From assembly GCF_020595055.1 (NCBI RefSeq), contig NZ_JAJDOO010000027.1, positions 1 to 64,000 on the forward strand: a stretch of 64,000 bases of DNA. The letters are read 5' to 3'. The notes under the pieces were generated by a model. The model saw nothing but the letters and a program-made list of their open reading frames with translations, ran no database searches and had not been told where the DNA came from. A program made the position numbers and the translations under genes. Positions 53,344 to 62,356 of this stretch are shown piece by piece (position 1 is the first letter of the stretch; each line of letters begins with the position of its first letter). This stretch comes from Desulfosporosinus shakirovi (GTDB taxonomy: Bacteria; Bacillota; Desulfitobacteriia; Desulfitobacteriales; Desulfitobacteriaceae).

Positions 53344-53470
53344 ACTCAAAAGCCCCATAACGAGTTCCTAAGAACTTGCCACGGGGCTTTTTTCCCACAC
53401 GGTGTAGCTGGTATCTTTCCAACCTGTATCGCTCGGTCCAGACCCTTTCAGCGGAACCCTAGATACACTT
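53344..53470 (-). ncRNA. ykkC-family riboswitch upstream of cimA
   Basis: Read on the minus strand: CTAGGGTTCCG, then GGTCTGGACCGAGCGATACA, ACACCGTGTGGG and AAAAAAGCCCC. These blocks, in this order, are the core of the ykkC class (CUAGGGUUCCG ... GGUCUGGUCCGAG ... ACACGG ... GGG-AAAAGCCC). A terminator follows: AAAAGCCCC (53348-53356) with GGGGCTTTT (53383-53391), so the GCCC strand can pair either in the aptamer or in the terminator. The ykkC class includes guanidine, ppGpp and PRPP sensors; before branched-chain amino acid genes the ppGpp subtype is known, so that is the best guess. Ligand assignment is inference. Confidence 0.82.
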
Positions 53471-53481
53471 CTTATTGTGCT

Positions 53482-53511
53482 ATTATACGACAGGTTCACG
53501 TTGATATACAA
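53482..53511 (-). promoter_or_regulatory. Promoter of the cimA leader
   Basis: On the minus strand TTGTAT (53511-53506) and a perfect TATAAT (53487-53482) are 18 bases apart, placing the transcription start just ahead of the riboswitch aptamer. Confidence 0.65.
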
Positions 53512-53523
53512 CAGTACAATTAA

Positions 53524-54159
53524 TTAATAGCACCTTTGTCCGCAGACATTAAAGGTCAATACTTCAAGGTTTACCGCCAGGTCAACATTACGCAGTTCAA
53601 TCTCCGGAGGAACATTTAATACCACAGGAGCAAAATTAAGAATGGCAGCCACTCCGGATTTAATTAATTGATCAACGATTTCTTGCGCAAACTCTGAAGG
53701 TACAGCTACAATCCCGATTTGGGTACGATTTTGCCTTACGACAGTTTCTAACTGGTCGATAGGCAGAACTTTCACGCCTTCAACAACGGTTCCGACCTTT
53801 TTGGGATCTGCGTCGAAAATACTTGTGATGATAAAGCCACGGTCTCTGAACCCTTTATATGTACTCAACGCCAAGCCTAAGTTTCCGACCCCAACCAAGG
53901 TTACACTCCAATCTGCACTTAACCCAAGAATCCGCATAATATGTTGGCGGAGATCTTTAACATTATAACCAACGCCTCTTGTTCCAAACTCCCCAAAGTA
54001 GGCTAAGTCTTTCCGCACTTGTGCAGGACTAACGCCGACTCCATCAGCAATTTCCCCCGAGGATGTGGTTATAATTCCTTTGCGATCGACGTCAGTTAAA
54101 TGACGTGAGTAAACTGAAAGCCGAATAATTGTTGCCTCTGGAATTTTTAGCGTTTTCAA
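53524..54159 (-). CDS. rex: Redox-sensing transcriptional repressor Rex
   Basis: 211 residues. The winged-helix N-terminus (IPEATIIRLSVYSRHLTDVD, GVSPAQVRKDLAYFGEFGTR) is followed by a Rossmann domain with VTLVGVGNLGLALS that binds NADH/NAD+. It represses fermentation and respiration genes until NADH rises. The C-terminus NVCGQRCY is short, with two Cys near the end. No clear Rex site was recognised next to the gene. It lies 12 bases upstream of the cimA promoter on the same strand. Confidence 0.95.
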   Translation of the reverse strand: MKTLKIPEATIIRLSVYSRHLTDVDRKGIITTSSGEIADGVGVSPAQVRKDLAYFGEFGTRGVGYNVKDLRQHIMRILGLSADWSVTLVGVGNLGLALSTYKGFRDRGFIITSIFDADPKKVGTVVEGVKVLPIDQLETVVRQNRTQIGIVAVPSEFAQEIVDQLIKSGVAAILNFAPVVLNVPPEIELRNVDLAVNLEVLTFNVCGQRCY

Positions 54160-54291
54160 TAAGTTCCCCCATTTCTCATTGGAATTTTGCCTTAATTGCG
54201 TATGTTAATTATAGCACTATCAAGGAAAAACGCAATTTGATTCTTTGGTCTTTTTACCATTAAGTTAAATATATGGATACCCCTTTACCTA

Positions 54292-54990
54292 TTATTTACC
54301 AGAAAACTTATTAATAACCCTCTGAGACTCAAAAAATAGCGATAAACCGATAACTTCTTGCTCTTTTGGTTTATTTTCAGTTCGTATTTGATTATATAAC
54401 TGATGAAGACCTTCTAAGTCTTTAGGCGGATGTTTACCGGCTTGAGTCATCCATAGTTGCTCTTCCTTAGCCAGCAGTTGTTGATTAAACCCTTTTTCAA
54501 GGATTGAGTGAACATTTTTTAATAGTTCTGCCGTCAATTGAGCGCCATTTCCAGCCACACGAAAGGACCGTTCAGGCAACTGAATTTGTTTGGGAATCGT
54601 CGAAAAACCCTTTTCCTCTAAGAGTTGCCGTAATTCCTTAAGTTCATTTGCAGAATGTCTCAAACCAATTCCCACCATCCAAGGATTAGCGCTTATTACC
54701 TCAGCCTTAAATCCCATTACCGTTAGTTGGTCTTTGAGCAACTGGGCATTATGTTCTTGTTGAAAAAGCCCCGCTTGACAGGTCCAAAACCTTATCTCAG
54801 GTAAGACTAATATTGTTTCTTGATCGGTTTGGTCAAGAGTTTGGTCCTGCTTTACGCTTACCGTATGTTCACGACTTGATTGACCTATGAGCTCCAAATA
54901 AATTTTGCCGATTCCCCAAGTCAATAAAGCCAAGGCCATAATTCCTAAAATCAAGACCAGGCCAACGCGCAACCGATCCACAATCTTCAT
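54292..54990 (-). CDS. Membrane-anchored SPOR-domain protein
   Basis: 232 residues: one N-terminal membrane helix (~10-30), a linker, and a SPOR-like domain (~65-150: FWTCQAGLFQQEHNAQLLKD, then LTVMGFKAEVI and a second repeat). The remaining ~80 residues are helical. SPOR domains bind denuded peptidoglycan at division sites and in spore cortex enzymes. It stands alone between rex and the phosphate transporter. Role beyond wall binding is not indicated. Confidence 0.75.
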   Translation of the reverse strand: MKIVDRLRVGLVLILGIMALALLTWGIGKIYLELIGQSSREHTVSVKQDQTLDQTDQETILVLPEIRFWTCQAGLFQQEHNAQLLKDQLTVMGFKAEVISANPWMVGIGLRHSANELKELRQLLEEKGFSTIPKQIQLPERSFRVAGNGAQLTAELLKNVHSILEKGFNQQLLAKEEQLWMTQAGKHPPKDLEGLHQLYNQIRTENKPKEQEVIGLSLFFESQRVINKFSGK

Positions 54991-55131
54991 TTCTATTCCC
55001 CTTCCACTGCTGCATAAAGGACAACTTCTCTACGGGAAGATATGTAGCAGATGGCAGAAATAGACCCGTCCTCTACAAAACTTGCCTGGCGATAAGCGCC
55101 AGCCATAATGGACAAATTTAACGAAAATATA

Positions 55132-55210
55132 CTTTCTGAAAATGAAACAAAGGTCTCGGTACAACGACCAAAACCTTTAGGTTTAGCTTAGGTTTTTAAT
55201 TTTCAGAAAG
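55132..55210 (-). terminator. Long inverted repeat after the phosphate transporter gene
   Basis: CTTTCTGAAAAT at 55132-55143 pairs with ATTTTCAGAAAG at 55199-55210 across a 55-base loop that contains two near-repeats of TTTAGGTTT. It could end the Pit/DUF47 transcript, though the long loop is unusual. Confidence 0.4.
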
Positions 55211-55258
55211 GCATATAGTTAGTAATCTATAAATAATATCTTTATAAAGCTTAATCTC

Positions 55259-56266
55259 TTAAAGGATCTTTGAAAGTACGTAGTAACAAAGAGCTGCAAG
55301 GAGTGAGGTTGTCGGAATTGTTACAACCCAAGCTACAAGCATTTGTTGCGCCACGCCCCAGCGGACTGCAGAAACTCGTTTGGCACTTCCAACCCCCATG
55401 ATAGAACCGGAAACAACATGAGTGGTAGAAACCGGGAGGTGAAGACCCGGGAGTACTGTAGCTGTCCAAATAACGATTGAGGAAGTTAAATCTGCGGCAA
55501 ATCCATTGATAGGCTCCAGCTTAAAGATCTTTCCGCCCATGGTACGGATAATTTTCCATCCACCGGCAGCAGTTCCGGCGGCCATTGCTAAAGCACAAGC
55601 GAATTTTACCCAAAGTGGGGGGGCAAGTACTGATTGCGACTGCAACCCTGCCGCGATAAGAGCCATGGTGATAATCCCCATGGATTTCTGAGCGTCATTG
55701 GACCCATGGTTAAAAGCCAGCAAGCCTGCAGAGACAATCTGCATCTTTTTAAAGCCGTGATTTAGTTTAGACGGTGAAAAATTGCCAAAAAAATAAGCCA
55801 GTGACTTCATGATAATAAAACCCAAACCTATCCCAATCAAGGGAGAAATAATTAGAGCCGCTAAGATCTTGCCTAAGCCTTGCCAGTGCAAAACACTAAA
55901 CCCTACCTTGGCAACAGCTGCTCCGGCCATTCCGCCAATCAAAGCGTGTGACGAGCTGCTTGGAATCCCAAAATACCAGGTAAGCAGGTTCCAGGCAATG
56001 GCACTTAACAAAGCTGCAATAACCACTTCTTGTGTCACATACTTCGGAGACACAATATCTTTGACGATGGTTTGGGCAACTCCGGTGCTATAGAGAGCTC
56101 CGATAAGATTTAAGGTGGCTGCGAGCATTACCGCACGCTTTGGAGAAAGAGCCCTTGTCGAAACACTCGTAGCAATAGCATTGGCTGTATCGTGAAATCC
56201 ATTGATGTAGTCAAAAGCTAAGGCTAAAAATACTACGATGACCAACATCATACCAAGACTAGTCAT
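55259..56266 (-). CDS. pit: Pit-family inorganic phosphate transporter
   Basis: 335 residues with about ten membrane helices. The family motifs are visible twice as expected: FDYINGFHDTANAIATSVST near residue 18 and LAFNHGSNDAQKSMGIIT in the second half, with IPSSSSHALIGGMAG and PVSTTHVVSGSIMGVGSAKR. It imports phosphate as metal-phosphate driven by the proton gradient. Its start overlaps the upstream DUF47 gene by eight bases, the usual pair. Confidence 0.92.
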   Translation of the reverse strand: MTSLGMMLVIVVFLALAFDYINGFHDTANAIATSVSTRALSPKRAVMLAATLNLIGALYSTGVAQTIVKDIVSPKYVTQEVVIAALLSAIAWNLLTWYFGIPSSSSHALIGGMAGAAVAKVGFSVLHWQGLGKILAALIISPLIGIGLGFIIMKSLAYFFGNFSPSKLNHGFKKMQIVSAGLLAFNHGSNDAQKSMGIITMALIAAGLQSQSVLAPPLWVKFACALAMAAGTAAGGWKIIRTMGGKIFKLEPINGFAADLTSSIVIWTATVLPGLHLPVSTTHVVSGSIMGVGSAKRVSAVRWGVAQQMLVAWVVTIPTTSLLAALCYYVLSKIL

Positions 56267-56885
56267 ATTTCAAGACCACACTTTTGAGAAGATCGGCAAT
56301 TGACTCACAGTGATCCAGGGTTGATTCAATATGCTCCAGAATTTCCTTCCATTTGATGATCTCGATAGGGTCTTTTTCATATTCGAAGAGACGGGCTACT
56401 TCTTCGCGATAGAGTTTGTCCCCCGCACTTTCTAAGTGATAGATCTCTTCGGCGGCAGCTAAAATATTGGATTTCTTAGAATGCAGGTTTCCTAAGAAAG
56501 AGAAGGCTGACTGAATTTGCTCTGCTGCCAATTCTACTAAGTGCACAAGCTCCATGGCACCCAGTGAAGGTTTACCCGTGCGATAGAGAAGCATCCTTTC
56601 CACTGTTCCTTCAGCAAAATCGACGATATCATCAAGGACTTGCGCCAACTTATAGATATCTTCCCGATCCAGCGGGGTTATAAAGGTACAATTCAAACGT
56701 TCTAAGATTTGAGTAGTGACGTTGTCCGCTTCGTTCTCGAACCGGTGCATTTGAGCAGCATCTTCGACAGAAACACAATCTTGTTGCATAATACCATAAA
56801 GTCTTTTAAGTGATTTAGTGATAATTTCAGTACTTTCCGAAAAAAGCGCAAAAAATTTATCCTCTTTAGGAGACAACTTAAACAT
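56259..56885 (-). CDS. DUF47/PhoU-like phosphate transport regulator
   Basis: 208 residues, all helical, starting MFKLSPKEDKFFALFSESTE with DFAEGTVERMLLYR and EHIESTLDHCESIADLLKSV, the DUF47 (PhoU-fold) pattern with acidic metal-binding helices. These proteins regulate the adjacent Pit transporter. It is the promoter-proximal gene of a two-gene operon. Confidence 0.92.
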   Translation of the reverse strand: MFKLSPKEDKFFALFSESTEIITKSLKRLYGIMQQDCVSVEDAAQMHRFENEADNVTTQILERLNCTFITPLDREDIYKLAQVLDDIVDFAEGTVERMLLYRTGKPSLGAMELVHLVELAAEQIQSAFSFLGNLHSKKSNILAAAEEIYHLESAGDKLYREEVARLFEYEKDPIEIIKWKEILEHIESTLDHCESIADLLKSVVLKYD

Positions 56886-57153
56886 AAAATACCCCCAGCC
56901 TCAAATTCTCAAAGCAACCGGAAATCTGCGCAGTTTAAAAGTCGAAATTTCATTGTTTTTCAACAAAACTGTGTATATCTTTCGACAGTAAGCTCATCCC
57001 ACGGAGTATTATATCAAATACCAAAACTTTTGTGTTAAGTTTATGTTAAGTTTTTAACAAAGGATTAACCCAGAGTATATTCCCATGACGAGGCCGCTCA
57101 TCCTCTTAATAGCTAAGCATAAGCGGCTCTAAGACTCCCGCCTGAATTCAGCC

Positions 57154-57183
57154 CTTCAGATGGAGTTAAAACTCCATCTGAAG
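57154..57183. terminator. 14-bp perfect hairpin after folC
   Basis: CTTCAGATGGAGTT and AACTCCATCTGAAG flank a two-base loop, five bases past the folC stop. No strong T run follows on either strand, so termination may be weak. The rest of the gap to 56886 shows nothing else. Confidence 0.55.
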
Positions 57184-57188
57184 TAAGT

Positions 57189-58514
57189 TTACCCTAATTT
57201 AACTTTTTCGATTAACGCTTGACGAGCGTCTGCCAACATGTAGATTGAGCCTGTAACGCAAAGCATGTCGTTTTCCCCCAGACATGTGAGGGCAAAAACA
57301 GCCGCTTCCTTAGGGTCTTCGATGCAGGTTACCGATCGGCCAAATTGTTCCGCTAAACTCCCCAGGGCTTTCCAGTCCCCTGCGCGAGGAGAATTTGGCC
57401 GGGTGACAATGATTTCATCCGCCAGAGGCACGAGCATTTTGACGACCTTTTCTCGTTCCTTGTCCGCTAACATTCCCAAGCAAAGGATAAGTCGATCCCG
57501 TGTATAAAGCGGAATTGCTTGCGCCAAAGCTTGTGCTCCATCAACATTATGCGCCCCATCAAGGAGGATTTTAGGCTTTAAGGAAAGCAATTCTAAGCGG
57601 CCGATCCATTCAACTTCACGTAACCCGGCATAGATGGCCTCTCTGGGAATATTTACTCCATAGTCGCTTTGCAACACTTCACAGACTGTTACCGCTGTTG
57701 CAGCATTGCTAAGTTGATGGAAACCCATGAGGCGCAGACGCAACTTAGAGTATTTGGCATGCAATCCCACCAGGTCGAATTCCTGTTCCAACTCTCCGCT
57801 CCACTTGCTTTCCCAACGAACATCTTCCCCGACCAACCAAAGAGGTACCTCCATCGCCTTGGCCTGGTCACGCAAAACTTTAATCACCTCCGGATCTTCG
57901 GAAGCTGTAACGACAACAGAATTGGGTTTAATAATCCCGGCTTTTACTTTAGCAATCGAAACGACATCTGAGCCTAAATAATCCATGTGATCCATACTTA
58001 CATTCGTAATGACGGAAATAAGAGGGATAACCACATTGGTTGAATCGATGGCTCCCCCTAAGCCCACCTCGATCAAGGCATAGTCGACATTTTTCTCAGC
58101 AAAATAGAGCAAGGCCAAGGCAGTACTCACTTCAAACTCGGTGGGATGCTCGAACCCTTCAGCAACCATGTCTTCCAGATGAGGACGCACACGGCTGATC
58201 ATTTGAATAACCTCTTCCTTGGAAATCATCAGGCCATTGATTACCATACGCTCTCGGTAATCATTCATATGAGGGGAGGTAAAGACCCCAACCTGATACC
58301 CTGCTTCCCGCAAAATTCTGGCGATCATTACTGTCGTCGAACCTTTGCCGTTTGTTCCGCCTATATGCACTACTCGCAAGGCCTTTTCCGGATTTCCCAT
58401 TCGCTTAAGCAGTTCTTTAATCCGCCCCAGTCCAAAATTGATACCGAACGTTGTCAGTGTCGTGAGGTATTGTAAGCTCCCTTGATATTCCTGATTAAGA
58501 TTGTTATCAGACAT
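57189..58514 (-). CDS. folC: Folylpolyglutamate synthase/dihydrofolate synthase
   Basis: 441 residues of the Mur-ligase superfamily. The P-loop is IGGTNGKGSTTVMIA (~50-64), followed by GVFTSPHMNDYRERM and the metal-binding His in TNVSMDHMDYLG; the C-terminal domain has LLDGAHNVDGAQALA. It adds glutamate to folates and dihydropteroate. It follows valS on the same strand with a 200-base gap of hairpins, a conserved valS-folC order in Firmicutes. Confidence 0.95.
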   Translation of the reverse strand: MSDNNLNQEYQGSLQYLTTLTTFGINFGLGRIKELLKRMGNPEKALRVVHIGGTNGKGSTTVMIARILREAGYQVGVFTSPHMNDYRERMVINGLMISKEEVIQMISRVRPHLEDMVAEGFEHPTEFEVSTALALLYFAEKNVDYALIEVGLGGAIDSTNVVIPLISVITNVSMDHMDYLGSDVVSIAKVKAGIIKPNSVVVTASEDPEVIKVLRDQAKAMEVPLWLVGEDVRWESKWSGELEQEFDLVGLHAKYSKLRLRLMGFHQLSNAATAVTVCEVLQSDYGVNIPREAIYAGLREVEWIGRLELLSLKPKILLDGAHNVDGAQALAQAIPLYTRDRLILCLGMLADKEREKVVKMLVPLADEIIVTRPNSPRAGDWKALGSLAEQFGRSVTCIEDPKEAAVFALTCLGENDMLCVTGSIYMLADARQALIEKVKLG

Positions 58515-58550
58515 AGCATTAACCCCTCCTGCGCATCGATAAGTGAACTC

Positions 58551-58636
58551 GTTCAGCTAAAGCTGAACATCGGGGCTTCGGTAGGGGATTCTACCCCCAC
58601 CGAAGTGGAAATCGGAATACCCACTTATAGAAGTGG
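58551..58636. repeat. Three consecutive hairpins between valS and folC
   Basis: GTTCAGCT/AGCTGAAC (58551-58568), CTTCGGT...ACCGAAG with an inner AGGGG/CCCCC (58576-58605), and CCACTT/AAGTGG (58621-58636) lie in a row. The last resembles the CCCGCTTCTTCAAGTGGG hairpins at 44828-44845 and 47717-47734, including the adjacent GAATT...CGAGACT context. The series looks like the structured end of an IS200/IS605-type element or a derived non-autonomous element; no transposase is present. Confidence 0.5.
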
Positions 58637-58716
58637 TAGTCTCGAATTAATTCAAGTTCAACTGAGTTGCCATTACGTCGTAGCTTCCTTCGATTTCTGC
58701 GGACACTAAAATCACT

Positions 58717-61377
58717 CTAGCCTTGCTTCAACTCGTTTAAGCGCTCTTCTAACGCGACTCTGCGAGCCGAGAGTCCTTCCAGTCGCTCCCGTTCTTTAGC
58801 TACGACTGCCGCCGGTGCTTTGCTGGTAAAGCCCGGATTATTTAGTTTAATCTCCAATACTTGTTGGTCCTGTAAGGCTAAAGAAATCTCCTTTTCAATA
58901 CGGGCAACTTCCTTATCCAGATCCATCAGTCCCTTTAAGGGGAGATATATTTCTACCCCTCCCAAAACGGCACTTGCAGATTGAGAGGGTTTCTCTGTCA
59001 GAGTCTCAAACAACTCTACACTGGCCCCTCCGGCTAATTTCAAGATATCTGCCTTCCCCTTTTCCAGGACAGCGCGTTGGTTCTGATCCGGGACAAGGAT
59101 GATGATCTCCACTTTCTGCCCGGGTGACACCTTCATTTCCGCCCGAATATTGCGAATCCCTTTGATAGCTTCCATAAGCAGGGTCATATTCCCTTCGGCC
59201 ACGGCATCTCTGTAGGCAGGTACTTCAGGCCAAGGCTGCATCATGATGCTATTTCCTTGGACGGGGAAGTTCTGCCAAATCTCTTCCGTTAAAAAGGGCA
59301 TAAAGGGATGCAATAGTCTCAGAGTTCCTTCGAGAACTTCAAGCAACACGGATTGGGCAGTGTGCCGGGCCAACACATCCTCTTTATTGTAGAGACGGGG
59401 CTTTGTGAGCTCAATATACCAATCACAGAACTCATTCCAGATAAACTCGTAGAGTAAGCGTCCGGCTTCGCCAAGATCAAACTTTTCCAGAGCCCCGGTG
59501 ACATTCTCCACAGTGGATGCATAGCGGGTTAAAATCCAGCGATCTGCCGGGGCGAGTTCTCCCCGAGGTCCCTCTTCATAGTCTTCTAGATTCAGGAGTA
59601 CATAACGGGAAGCATTCCAAATCTTGTTAGAGAAATTTCTGGTGGCTTCCAGCCGTTCAGGGTGAAAACGCAGGTCATTACCCGGTGTATTACCTGTAAT
59701 CAGCATAAAGCGCAAGGTGTCTGCTCCGTACTGATCAATTACTTCAATAGGGTCTACTCCATTGCCTAAGGATTTACTCATTTTACGACCTTGAGCATCC
59801 AGTACCAGTCCATGAATCATGACCTTGGGGAAGGGAACTTCTTTCTTAAATTCCATAGCCATAAAAATCATACGGGCAACCCAGAAGAAAATGATATCCC
59901 TTCCCGTTACTAACACAGAGGTGGGATAAAACTGTTCCAGTTCCGGCGTTTTCTCCGGCCAGCCCAAGGTGGAAAAAGGCCACAGACCGGAGGAGAACCA
60001 GGTATCTAAGACGTCAGGATCTTGCTTTAGATGATCTGCTCCACAGGTCGGACAGCTTGATGGATCTTCCTTGGAGCAGATTTCAGCACCGCACTTGTCG
60101 CAATACCAAACAGGAATGCGATGTCCCCACCATAACTGTCGGGAAATACACCAATCCCTGATGTTTTCCATCCAACCCAGGTAAATTTTATCAAAGCGGT
60201 CCGGAACAAATTCCAATCGCCCATCACGCACCACATCAATGGCAGGCTCAGCCAGGGGCCCCATTTTCACAAACCATTGTTTACTTACCAAAGGTTCGAT
60301 GATGGTAGAACAACGATAGCATTCCCCTACTGCATGGGCATGGGCATCAATCTTAACCAATGCTCCGGCGTTTTTCAGATCTTCGACAACCGCTTTACGT
60401 GCCTCAAAACGGTCCATTCCTTGGTACCGTCCTGCATTTTCATTCATCTTCGCTTCTTTATCCAAAACGATAATCTGAGGCAACTTATGACGGAGTCCGA
60501 TTTCAAAGTCATTAGGATCATGGGCAGGCGTTATCTTCACTGCACCCGTCCCAAATTCACGATCAACGTACTCATCAGCGATAATCGGAATTTCCCGATT
60601 CATCAGGGGCAGGATCAAGGATTTGCCGATTAAATGTTGATACCGCTCATCCTGTGGATGAACAGCCACCGCTGTGTCCCCCAGCATGGTTTCCGGTCGG
60701 GTAGTTGCCACCACCAGGGACTCCCGGCTGCCTTTTACAGGGTAACGCAGATGATACAGGTTGCCCTCCCGATCAGTATGTTCCACTTCAATATCTGAAA
60801 TCGTAGTATGACATTTGGGACACCAATTGACTATGTAATTCCCACGATAAATCAGCCCTTTACTATAGAGATCAACAAAAGCCTCGCGCACCGAGCGTGA
60901 ACATCCTTCATCCATGGTAAAGCGCTCACGTTCCCAATCACAAGAAGCACCTAAGCGGCGCAACTGCTGCGTAATTCGTCCACCATACTGCTTTTTCCAA
61001 TCCCAGACCCGTTCTAAGAATTTCTCTCTTCCCAGTTCCTTACGACTTGTACCTTCCTTCGCTAACTGCTCTTCAACCTTCGCTTGAGTTGCAATTCCAG
61101 CGTGATCCGTCCCCGGAACCCAGAGAGTATTAAACCCTTGCATCCGCTTAAAACGTGTCAAAATATCCTGAATCGTACTGTCCATGGCATGACCCAGGTG
61201 CAGAGCACCCGTAACATTCGGCGGAGGCATAACAATACTGAAGGCAGGCTTATCCTTATTCACCTCTTCATGGAAGAAGCCATTCTCCTCCCAATACTGA
61301 TACCATTTGCCTTCAACAGCACTAGAATCATAAGCCGTTGCCATTTCAACTTTAGATGTTTTTTTATTTTCTGCCAT
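58717..61377 (-). CDS. valS: Valyl-tRNA synthetase
   Basis: 886 residues from the ATG at 61377, preceded by AAAGGAG at about eight bases; the frame is open 32 codons further but that part runs into the palindromic repeat. Class I motifs are PPNVTGALHLGHAM (HIGH type) and MSKSLGNGVDP (KMSKS type). A Cys4 zinc-like site (CDKCGAEICS ... SCPTCGAD) and the editing domain (VATTRPETMLGDTAV) are present, and the C-terminal coiled-coil arm ends the protein. It charges tRNA-Val. Expression should be controlled by the T-box leader at 62068-62321, which lies ~690 bases upstream because of inserted repeats. Confidence 0.96.
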   Translation of the reverse strand: MAENKKTSKVEMATAYDSSAVEGKWYQYWEENGFFHEEVNKDKPAFSIVMPPPNVTGALHLGHAMDSTIQDILTRFKRMQGFNTLWVPGTDHAGIATQAKVEEQLAKEGTSRKELGREKFLERVWDWKKQYGGRITQQLRRLGASCDWERERFTMDEGCSRSVREAFVDLYSKGLIYRGNYIVNWCPKCHTTISDIEVEHTDREGNLYHLRYPVKGSRESLVVATTRPETMLGDTAVAVHPQDERYQHLIGKSLILPLMNREIPIIADEYVDREFGTGAVKITPAHDPNDFEIGLRHKLPQIIVLDKEAKMNENAGRYQGMDRFEARKAVVEDLKNAGALVKIDAHAHAVGECYRCSTIIEPLVSKQWFVKMGPLAEPAIDVVRDGRLEFVPDRFDKIYLGWMENIRDWCISRQLWWGHRIPVWYCDKCGAEICSKEDPSSCPTCGADHLKQDPDVLDTWFSSGLWPFSTLGWPEKTPELEQFYPTSVLVTGRDIIFFWVARMIFMAMEFKKEVPFPKVMIHGLVLDAQGRKMSKSLGNGVDPIEVIDQYGADTLRFMLITGNTPGNDLRFHPERLEATRNFSNKIWNASRYVLLNLEDYEEGPRGELAPADRWILTRYASTVENVTGALEKFDLGEAGRLLYEFIWNEFCDWYIELTKPRLYNKEDVLARHTAQSVLLEVLEGTLRLLHPFMPFLTEEIWQNFPVQGNSIMMQPWPEVPAYRDAVAEGNMTLLMEAIKGIRNIRAEMKVSPGQKVEIIILVPDQNQRAVLEKGKADILKLAGGASVELFETLTEKPSQSASAVLGGVEIYLPLKGLMDLDKEVARIEKEISLALQDQQVLEIKLNNPGFTSKAPAAVVAKERERLEGLSARRVALEERLNELKQG

Positions 61378-61444
61378 ATGTTTACGAACTCCTTTCGTTT
61401 CTATCTCAACTACCAAAGGGGAGATGAGGGACGATTCTTGGGTC

Positions 61445-61661
61445 GAGGGTCGCGATAACACTTGCTCAACCATGCGCTCGTCGTGCCAAACTAGGGCTTT
61501 AATCCTTTATGCAAGTGGGCAGGGTTCCCGGCCAAAGCGGCGTCCGTGCCGCATGGCCGGCGGGAAACGTCCTGTTTCCCGCCCTGCTTTATGCAAGCGG
61601 ATTAAAGCCGAGTTTGGCTACGACTCACGCAAAGGTTTCGCGCCGTGTTATCGCGACCCTC
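61445..61661. repeat. GC-rich palindromic repeat, family 1, copy 3
   Basis: Perfect 17-bp terminal inverted repeats: GAGGGTCGCGATAACAC at 61445-61461 and GTGTTATCGCGACCCTC at 61645-61661. Inner inverted pairs are CCAAACTAGGGCTTTAATCC with GGATTAAAGCCGAGTTTGG, TATGCAAGTGGGCAGGG with its near inverse, and a central GGCGGGAAAC/GTTTCCCGCC hairpin. It is the inverse orientation of copies 1 and 2 and is the shortest and most symmetrical. It lies 68 bases upstream of the valS start. Confidence 0.92.
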
Positions 61662-61705
61662 TGGGGCTTCGGTAGACGTGGACACGTGGGACGGTCTTAA
61701 AGGGC

Positions 61706-61753
61706 GGAGTGTCACACGAGAGCTACGTCTTTACGAAAGCAAACTCCGTTTAT
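61706..61753 (+). repeat. Palindromic repeat, family 2, single arm
   Basis: GAGTGTCACACGAGAGCTAC followed by GTCTTTACGAAAGCAAACTC and CGTTTATC matches the left arm of the element at 61851-62056, with one short internal deletion. The right arm is absent. It lies between the two full palindromes in the valS leader. Confidence 0.65.
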
Positions 61754-61850
61754 CAACCCCACAAACACGGCCCAATTCAGAACAATGCAGGAAGGCGCAC
61801 ATGAAATGTGCCTTCTCCCAAGCATCGTTCCACCCGTCCCAAGACCAGGG

Positions 61851-62056
61851 CGCAGTGTGACACGAGCGCGACGTCTTTACGTAAGCAGATTAGCAAACTT
61901 CCGTTTAAGCGACCGACCCCAGATGCGGGGCAGTGTACAGGGATGTACACTGCCGCCAGTGAGCCAGGGACGGCTCATCTGGCGGGGACCCCTCCCCAAA
62001 GCCAGTCGCTTAAACGGTTAGTTTGCTCTGCGTCGTAAGCACCGAGCGCAGTGTCA
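61851..62056. repeat. Palindromic repeat, family 2, complete copy
   Basis: Left arm CAGTGTGACACGAGCGCGAC continuing TTTACG...GCAGATTAGCAAACT and CCGTTTAAGCGAC; right arm is its inverse, with GTCGCTTAAACGG, AGTTTGCTCTGC and GCGCAGTGTCACAC. The centre holds GGGCAGTGTACAGGGATGTA with CACTGCC, and GCCAGTGAGCCAGGGACGGC with TCATCTGGC, two further hairpins. About 200 bases in all. It directly follows the T-box terminator in the direction of valS transcription. Confidence 0.8.
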
Positions 62057-62067
62057 CACAAGCCCCA

Positions 62068-62321
62068 CATAAAAAAGCCTCTCCTCCTAGCAAAGGACGA
62101 AAAGCTTCCGTGGTACCACCTTTATTCTGAGAAACAAACGTTTCCTCAGCTCTTGGCATTGCTAACGGGTTTTTCCGTCAGAGAGTACTTCATTCCCCTC
62201 CGCCCCTCCTGTGCGACCTTAGCGCTTCCCGAAAAGGCCTTCCAGCTATGGCCCTTCTCTCTGAACGGTAATTGTCACTATTCCTCACATTCTCTGGGTT
62301 TATCTCGATTAACTTACAGTT
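62068..62321 (-). ncRNA. T-box leader for valS
   Basis: On the minus strand AAGGTGGTACCACGG (62122-62108) is the T-box sequence, followed by a terminator (AAGC...GCTT with TCCT/AGGA inside) ending in a T6 run at 62076-62071. Upstream is a long Stem I with a GAAGTACTC segment, in which GTA (62188-62186) is a plausible valine specifier. Uncharged tRNA-Val would bind and favour the antiterminator. Perfect consensus promoter upstream. The T-box class is certain; the specifier is by position and identity. Confidence 0.9.
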
Positions 62322-62327
62322 GAATAC

Positions 62328-62356
62328 ATTATACTCGGCACAATAAATCTTGTCAA
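62328..62356 (-). promoter_or_regulatory. Consensus promoter of the T-box/valS unit
   Basis: TTGACA (62356-62351) and TATAAT (62333-62328) are exactly 17 bases apart on the minus strand, 21 bases past the stop of the upstream gene. Confidence 0.9.

Noticed and set aside
61785-62038. Overlapping frames in the valS leader
   Set aside because: They fall inside the family-2 palindrome, have no start signals and shift between copies.
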